DNA of 8,960 nt from Chloroflexia bacterium (lineage in GTDB: Bacteria > Chloroflexota > Chloroflexia > Thermomicrobiales > UBA6265): NCBI GenBank assembly GCA_013696525.1, contig JACCYK010000339.1, positions 1-8,960 of the forward strand, given 5' to 3'. Shown piece by piece: positions 5,608-8,960 of the stretch. Positions within the stretch are counted from its first letter, which is position 1; the number at the start of each line of letters is the position of its first letter. The notes under the pieces are model-generated. The model was given only the letters and a program-made list of their open reading frames with translations. It had not been told where the DNA came from and searched no databases. The position numbers were made by a program, and so were the translations under genes.

Positions 5608-6747
5608 CTACACCGGGCGCCGGAATTCGGCGGCGATGGTGTGAAGCAGCCGGATGTTGTACAGCGCGGCCCGGCGCGACACCATCAAAGCCGGTAGTTG
5701 CGGCACGATGTAGCGGAGTCCGGCATTGACATAGTCATGGAGCCGGCCGATGATCTGTCGCGGGGTGCCCCAAATCAGCCCGGCTTCGGCCAATTCCAGG
5801 GGGACGGCGGCGATCGCGGCGTGGGTCTCAGCCGCGGTGTAGCGCTCCGGTAGCAGATCGTGATAGCCCCGGTAGGCGGGGCCAAAGGGGTGGCGGTGTC
5901 CCCGCTCCTCCCAGGCGACGGCCGGTAAGAGCAGGCCAAGATACCGGATCATCGGGTGGTCGAGCAGCTGCCGGGCCGCTTGCTCGGTCGGGGCGGCAAC
6001 GATGACCGGTTGGAATGCCGGCGTGATCCGGCTGGGATCGCGACCAGCCAGCCGCGCCGCATCATGGATCAACCCGAGCTTGGCATGATACTCCCCCGGC
6101 ATGAGGGCCCCGGTCGGATACCAGCCGTCGCCGTAGGCGCCGGTCAGGCGCAGCATGCGTGGCCCGCTGCCGCCGATCCAAATCCGTGGGGTGCGGTCCG
6201 GCGGTGCCTTGAGGTCGAAGTGGGCTCGCTCCAGGTGAAAGAAATTCCCATCGAACTCTAACGAGCTCTCGCCGTTGAAGCACAACCGAATCACTTGGAG
6301 CGCCTCTTCCAGCCGGCTTACCCCCGTTTCGACGCTGAGCCCATAGGGCTCGGTGTTGCCCCGCTCACCGGCGCCGAGGCCAAGGATCGGGGGCCGGGAC
6401 GACAGGTGCGCCAAGGTCAGCATCGCCTGCGCGATCATCACCGGGTGCCGGCGCGCGGGCTCGGTCACCGCCACTCCCAGCCGGACCCGGCCGGCACGCG
6501 CCGCCAGTGCCCCGAGGGTGGTTTGGAAGTCGAAGAACTGGTGCGGGCTCTCGCCCGCTTTCGCCGCCCAGGTCGTCTCCGGCTGCCAGAGCGACCGCGA
6601 GACGAGGTCTTGCAGATGGTCCCAGACGAGGAACGAATCGAAGCGCAACAGGCGGCAGAGGACGAGCGCCTGCCGCAACGTGCCGAACGGCGGCTTTGGC
6701 GGCATGGCCAGGCCCACGCGAACCCGGCGTGACGCGGTGGCGGTCAA
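5608..6747 (-). CDS. LLM-class flavin-dependent oxidoreductase (F420-type)
   Basis: This is a 379-aa TIM-barrel enzyme of the bacterial luciferase-like superfamily. The pattern fits the coenzyme F420-using branch (Mer- and FGD-like): VRLGVAVTEPARRHPVMIAQ (88-107), LGLGAGERGNTEPYG (122-136), RLEEALQVIRLCF (145-157), PRIWIGGSGPRMLRLTGAYG (187-206), and GTPRQIIGRLHDYVNAG (327-343). FMN use cannot be excluded and the substrate is unknown. The start is TTG with GAGGG 5 nt upstream; the next in-frame candidate, a GTG ten codons in, would cut into the first beta strand. It is the last gene of the operon, 34 nt after the small membrane protein. Its stop is 4 bp from that of the convergent aldolase gene, with no terminator between. 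Confidence 0.92.
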   Translation of the reverse strand: MTATASRRVRVGLAMPPKPPFGTLRQALVLCRLLRFDSFLVWDHLQDLVSRSLWQPETTWAAKAGESPHQFFDFQTTLGALAARAGRVRLGVAVTEPARRHPVMIAQAMLTLAHLSSRPPILGLGAGERGNTEPYGLSVETGVSRLEEALQVIRLCFNGESSLEFDGNFFHLERAHFDLKAPPDRTPRIWIGGSGPRMLRLTGAYGDGWYPTGALMPGEYHAKLGLIHDAARLAGRDPSRITPAFQPVIVAAPTEQAARQLLDHPMIRYLGLLLPAVAWEERGHRHPFGPAYRGYHDLLPERYTAAETHAAIAAVPLELAEAGLIWGTPRQIIGRLHDYVNAGLRYIVPQLPALMVSRRAALYNIRLLHTIAAEFRRPV

Positions 6748-6781
6748 TGCTGCCCTCGTTTCGCTGACGGCCGCGCCGCGG

Positions 6782-6952
6782 CTAGCTCAAGATCGCCCAC
6801 CGCAGGGCAATGCCGACACAGAGGATGAGGACGATCGCCACGAGCAGGATGAGGATCACCGAGCAGGAGCGGCCGGCCGAGGCGACATCGCGCGGATCGA
6901 TCTGAATATCGTCTGGCTCCGGGGCGGTCACGTTCGGTGGTCGCTCATCCAT
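6782..6952 (-). CDS. Small single-span membrane protein (56 aa)
   Basis: This short gene begins at an ATG at 6952, 4 nt after the stop of the phosphatidyltransferase, and ends 34 nt before the LLM gene. The protein begins MDERPPNVTAPEPDDIQIDP, an acidic and proline-rich N-terminus. Arg21 and Arg27 precede one strongly hydrophobic helix at about 31-50 (rich in Val, Ile, Leu; Cys30 and Cys45), and it ends RWAILS. The arrangement suggests an N-terminus in the cytoplasm, by the positive-inside rule. Its ribosome site is weak, so translation is probably coupled to the gene before it. The clean hydrophobic helix and exact fit between operon genes argue that it is real. I recognise no family; it might be a partner of the adjacent membrane enzyme. 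Confidence 0.75.
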   Translation of the reverse strand: MDERPPNVTAPEPDDIQIDPRDVASAGRSCSVILILLVAIVLILCVGIALRWAILS

Positions 6953-6956
6953 CTCG

Positions 6957-7574
6957 TTACCGCTCGGTACCCGGGGCGGCGACGCCGGGACGGTCCCGCT
7001 GGCTCATTCGCCAGACGTGGAGGACGCGGATGATGGCGGTCAGATGGGTGGTGATGGCCAAGATCCAGAGCGCCCACAGCGGCTGGCCAATAAGTAAGCA
7101 GATCGCGAGCAGGATCACCCGCTCCGGCCGGGCGACCAGGCCGACCGAGGCGCCGTAGCCGGCCGATTCGGCCCGCGCCCTGGCATAGCTGATGAGCAGC
7201 GAGCCGCTGACCGAGACGAAGATCAAGATCGAGCCAATCTCGGCGTCCGGCGTGCGCAGCAGGTAGAAGAGCAGCCCGCCGAAGATCACGACCTCGGAGT
7301 AGCGATCGAGCGTCGAATCGAAGAAGCCGCCGAAGCGCGTCACCGAGTCGGTCGCCCGGGCGACGGCGCCATCGAGCATGTCAAAGGCGCTGGCCACCAG
7401 CAGCAGGACACCGCCGAGCCGCGGCTCGCCGCTCCCGATCACGAAGGCGACGGCGACGTTGAGCAGCAAGCCGACGAGCGTGAGCAAATTTGGGCTCAGC
7501 CCGAGCCGGGCCAGGCGCCGGCCGACGCCGAGCATGTAGCCGCGGATCTGTTGTCCGATCAGCTCGGAGATCAC
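6957..7574 (-). CDS. CDP-alcohol phosphatidyltransferase, PI-phosphate synthase-like
   Basis: This is a 205-aa integral membrane enzyme that joins a CDP-activated lipid to an alcohol headgroup. The full CDP-alcohol signature is present: Asp65, Asp68-Gly69, Ala72-Arg73, Gly82, Asp86 and Asp90 (DMLDGAVAR through FFDSTLD). These acidic residues bind the metal ions and CDP. SYARARAESAGYGASVGLVARPERV (130 onward) resembles the KARAEASGL and ERPERL segments of mycobacterial PgsA1, which makes phosphatidylinositol phosphate. This, with a PimA-like gene next door, makes inositol phosphate the likely headgroup acceptor (inference). Hydrophobic segments lie near 30-47, 54-66, 95-106, 114-130, 152-163 and 166-183. 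I start at the GTG at 7574, 13 nt after the preceding stop and 9 nt behind AGAGG; upstream in-frame starts would overlap the glycosyltransferase and add a Pro/Arg-rich tail. Confidence 0.92.
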   Translation of the reverse strand: MISELIGQQIRGYMLGVGRRLARLGLSPNLLTLVGLLLNVAVAFVIGSGEPRLGGVLLLVASAFDMLDGAVARATDSVTRFGGFFDSTLDRYSEVVIFGGLLFYLLRTPDAEIGSILIFVSVSGSLLISYARARAESAGYGASVGLVARPERVILLAICLLIGQPLWALWILAITTHLTAIIRVLHVWRMSQRDRPGVAAPGTER

Positions 7575-7587
7575 GCCGCATTGCCTC

Positions 7588-8727
7588 TCATCCGAAGCCT
7601 CGTCGTTGCGCCCCGGCGGCGGTGTTGGCCGCTCGTTCATACGCGGCAAGGACCGAGCTCGCGATGTGCGGCCAGGTATAGCGGGCGGCGGTGATCTCAC
7701 CGTTGGCCGCCAAGTGCGAGCGCAGCTCGCGGTCGGCGAGCAGGCGGACGAGCGCCAGCGCCAGTGAGTGTGGCTGCTTCGGCGGCACCAGCAGGCCGTC
7801 GTGGTGATTGGTCATCACACTGGCGTAGCCGGGAATGTCGGTGGCGACGACCGGTTTCCCGGCGGCCATGGCCTCCAACAGCACAATGCCAAAGCTTTCG
7901 CGGGCGACCGAGGGGGCACAGAAAATATTACAGCTCGCGTAGTAGCGGGGAAGCTCGTCCCGCGGCACCATGCCCACGAAATCGACGTTTCGCACGTTGT
8001 CCTGTTCGATCAGCTTCTCATATTTCGACGGTTTTCCGGCGCCGGCCACGACCAGGCGCGCCCGCGGGAAGTGTTGGTGGACCAAGGGCATTGCCCGCAG
8101 CAGGTACTTGAAGCCCTTGCGCGGCTCGTTGAAGCGGCCCACGAATAGGATCCGGGGCGTGCCGTCGTTGGCCCACGGCATCGGCACGGCATCACGGAAG
8201 CGCTCGACATCGATCCCGTTGGGGATGATGTCGTAGGGACCGTCGAAGTATTGGCTGACGAAATCGAGCGCCGGTACCGACACCGCGATCCGCCCATCGA
8301 GCCGGGACAGGATGAACGACATGTAGGGCTTGAAGGCGGTGTACCAGGGGTTGGAGGCGCGGAAGGCGTGGAAGGTGGCCACGTTGATCGCGTCCGAGTT
8401 CAGCAGCACCATGTACGGCAGGACCGGCACCAGCGGCTCATGGACGTGGACCACGTCGAACCGCTCGCGGCGCATCATCGCCTTCACGGCCGCGTAGAGC
8501 GTGACGTCGAAGGTGACTCGCACCGTGCTGCCATTGCCCGGGATCGACACCACGCGACCGATGCCGTAGAAGCCGTCGCCGGCTTCCAGCCCGCCTTTGC
8601 GGGCGCGGGGGGCGATGATCGTCACCGCGTGGCCGAGCGTCTCGAATTCGGTCCGCAGGTGAACGATATGCTCCGACACGCCGCCAGGGTGAGCGAGGTC
8701 GTACGGGGAGACCAGCGCGATTTTCAC
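7588..8727 (-). CDS. pimA: GT4 glycosyltransferase, PimA-like mannosyltransferase
   Basis: This is a 379-aa GT-B fold, family 4 retaining glycosyltransferase. The closest recalled family is PimA, which transfers mannose from GDP-mannose to the inositol of phosphatidylinositol on the inner face of the membrane. Matching segments are SPYDLAHPGGVSEHI (7-21), IPGNGS (62-67), VVHVHEP (92-98), and ATFHAF with His120 (PimA catalytic-region His). GRFNEPRKG (197-205) contains the Arg and Lys that bind the nucleotide diphosphate, and RESFGIVLLEAMAAGKPVVA (276-295) contains the conserved E-x7-E pair (Glu277, Glu285). The start is GTG with GAGG 6 nt upstream. It leads the operon, with the PI-phosphate synthase-like gene next, which supports an inositol-lipid acceptor. 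Donor and acceptor are inferred. Confidence 0.94.
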   Translation of the reverse strand: MKIALVSPYDLAHPGGVSEHIVHLRTEFETLGHAVTIIAPRARKGGLEAGDGFYGIGRVVSIPGNGSTVRVTFDVTLYAAVKAMMRRERFDVVHVHEPLVPVLPYMVLLNSDAINVATFHAFRASNPWYTAFKPYMSFILSRLDGRIAVSVPALDFVSQYFDGPYDIIPNGIDVERFRDAVPMPWANDGTPRILFVGRFNEPRKGFKYLLRAMPLVHQHFPRARLVVAGAGKPSKYEKLIEQDNVRNVDFVGMVPRDELPRYYASCNIFCAPSVARESFGIVLLEAMAAGKPVVATDIPGYASVMTNHHDGLLVPPKQPHSLALALVRLLADRELRSHLAANGEITAARYTWPHIASSVLAAYERAANTAAGAQRRGFG

Positions 8728-8881
8728 TGGACCCCTCGCGTGTCGGCCGGCCTCGCGGCGCGGACGAGGTGAACCAGGCTCGCGCTCGGGAGCGTTCGCT
8801 CCATCATCGTTCGTTCCGCATCGCGGCGACCCCCGGCTTGACCCACGCCGCCCGGCACCCCGGCGCGCGGACGTCGGGGCG

Positions 8882-8890
8882 ATGATAGCA
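8882..8890 (-). promoter_or_regulatory. Candidate extended -10 promoter of the PimA-like operon
   Basis: On the minus strand TGCTATCAT is an extended -10 with five of six matches to TATAAT plus the upstream TG. Transcription would start near 8875, giving a leader of about 148 nt before the GTG at 8727. No clear -35 is seen at 17-nt spacing; TTGAAG is present but only 10 nt away. The leader includes a short hairpin, GAGC-GAAC-GCTC, at 8790-8801. Confidence 0.42.
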
Positions 8891-8892
8891 AA

Positions 8893-8960
8893 CTAGGCTT
8901 CAATCGCGGCGGCGGGCGACGGCGTGGCGCCGGACGCTGTCGCCACGAGCCCATCATGGG
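8893..8960 (-). CDS. Possible C-terminal end of an upstream gene (partial)
   Basis: One minus-strand frame enters from the window edge and reads HDGLVATASGATPSPAAAIEA before a TAG at 8895-8893. The Ala/Pro-rich composition is plausible for a disordered C-terminal tail. In mycobacteria a lipid acyltransferase gene precedes pimA, but these 21 residues cannot confirm that. Another frame in the same bases runs down to the pimA-like start with an Arg/Pro-rich composition typical of a shadow frame. Confidence 0.3.
   Translation of the reverse strand, partial: HDGLVATASGATPSPAAAIEA

Noticed and set aside
8724..8957. 77-codon minus-strand frame upstream of the PimA-like gene
   Set aside because: It is Arg/Pro-rich, has no ribosome site, and spans the promoter candidate and another frame's plausible end.

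Overview
The window is GC-rich chromosomal DNA with frequent GTG and TTG starts and tightly packed genes. The mix is a CTC-type L25 ribosomal protein, an inositol-phospholipid synthase next to a PimA-type mannosyltransferase, and an F420-type flavin oxidoreductase. This fits a high-GC Gram-positive-like lineage. I favour Chloroflexota of the Thermomicrobia/Sphaerobacter kind, with Actinomycetota as the alternative; this is inference from gene content, not a phylogenetic placement. There are no insertion sequences, CRISPR arrays, tRNAs or rRNAs.

Layout. (1) 1-805 (+): a possible C-terminal tail of an upstream gene, then rplY (ribosomal protein L25/CTC) and a strong intrinsic terminator. (2) 806-1393: a long gap between convergent genes. 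It holds an AT-rich island, a highly structured region that looks like a small RNA unit (extended -10, hairpins, bidirectional terminator) and, on the minus strand, a 16-codon reading frame behind a perfect Shine-Dalgarno sequence. (3) 1394-4097 (-): a MmgE/PrpD-family gene, then a carbon-nitrogen hydrolase (Nit1/Nit2 type) followed 13 nt later by a small LysM lipoprotein. (4) 4098-4490: a divergent intergenic region with no convincing gene. (5) 4491-5603 (+): a class II aldolase-type protein with a long unrecognised N-terminal half. It meets the next gene tail to tail with only 4 bp between the stops. (6) 5608-8727 (-): a four-gene operon in the order GT4 (PimA-like) mannosyltransferase, CDP-alcohol phosphatidyltransferase (PI-phosphate synthase-like), a 56-residue single-span membrane protein, and an LLM-class flavin oxidoreductase. 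An extended -10 promoter candidate lies about 155 nt upstream, just after the end of another possible gene.

How the genes work together. The most coherent unit is the 8727-to-5608 operon. The phosphatidyltransferase would make an inositol-phosphate lipid at the membrane and the PimA-like enzyme would mannosylate the inositol headgroup, as in the actinobacterial PIM pathway. The tiny membrane protein and the flavin enzyme share the transcript but have no assigned role in that pathway. The PrpD, nitrilase and aldolase genes suggest small-molecule catabolism, but their substrates cannot be read from sequence. The least explained part of the window is 880-1250, where a candidate structured RNA and a mini-ORF share one bidirectional terminator.
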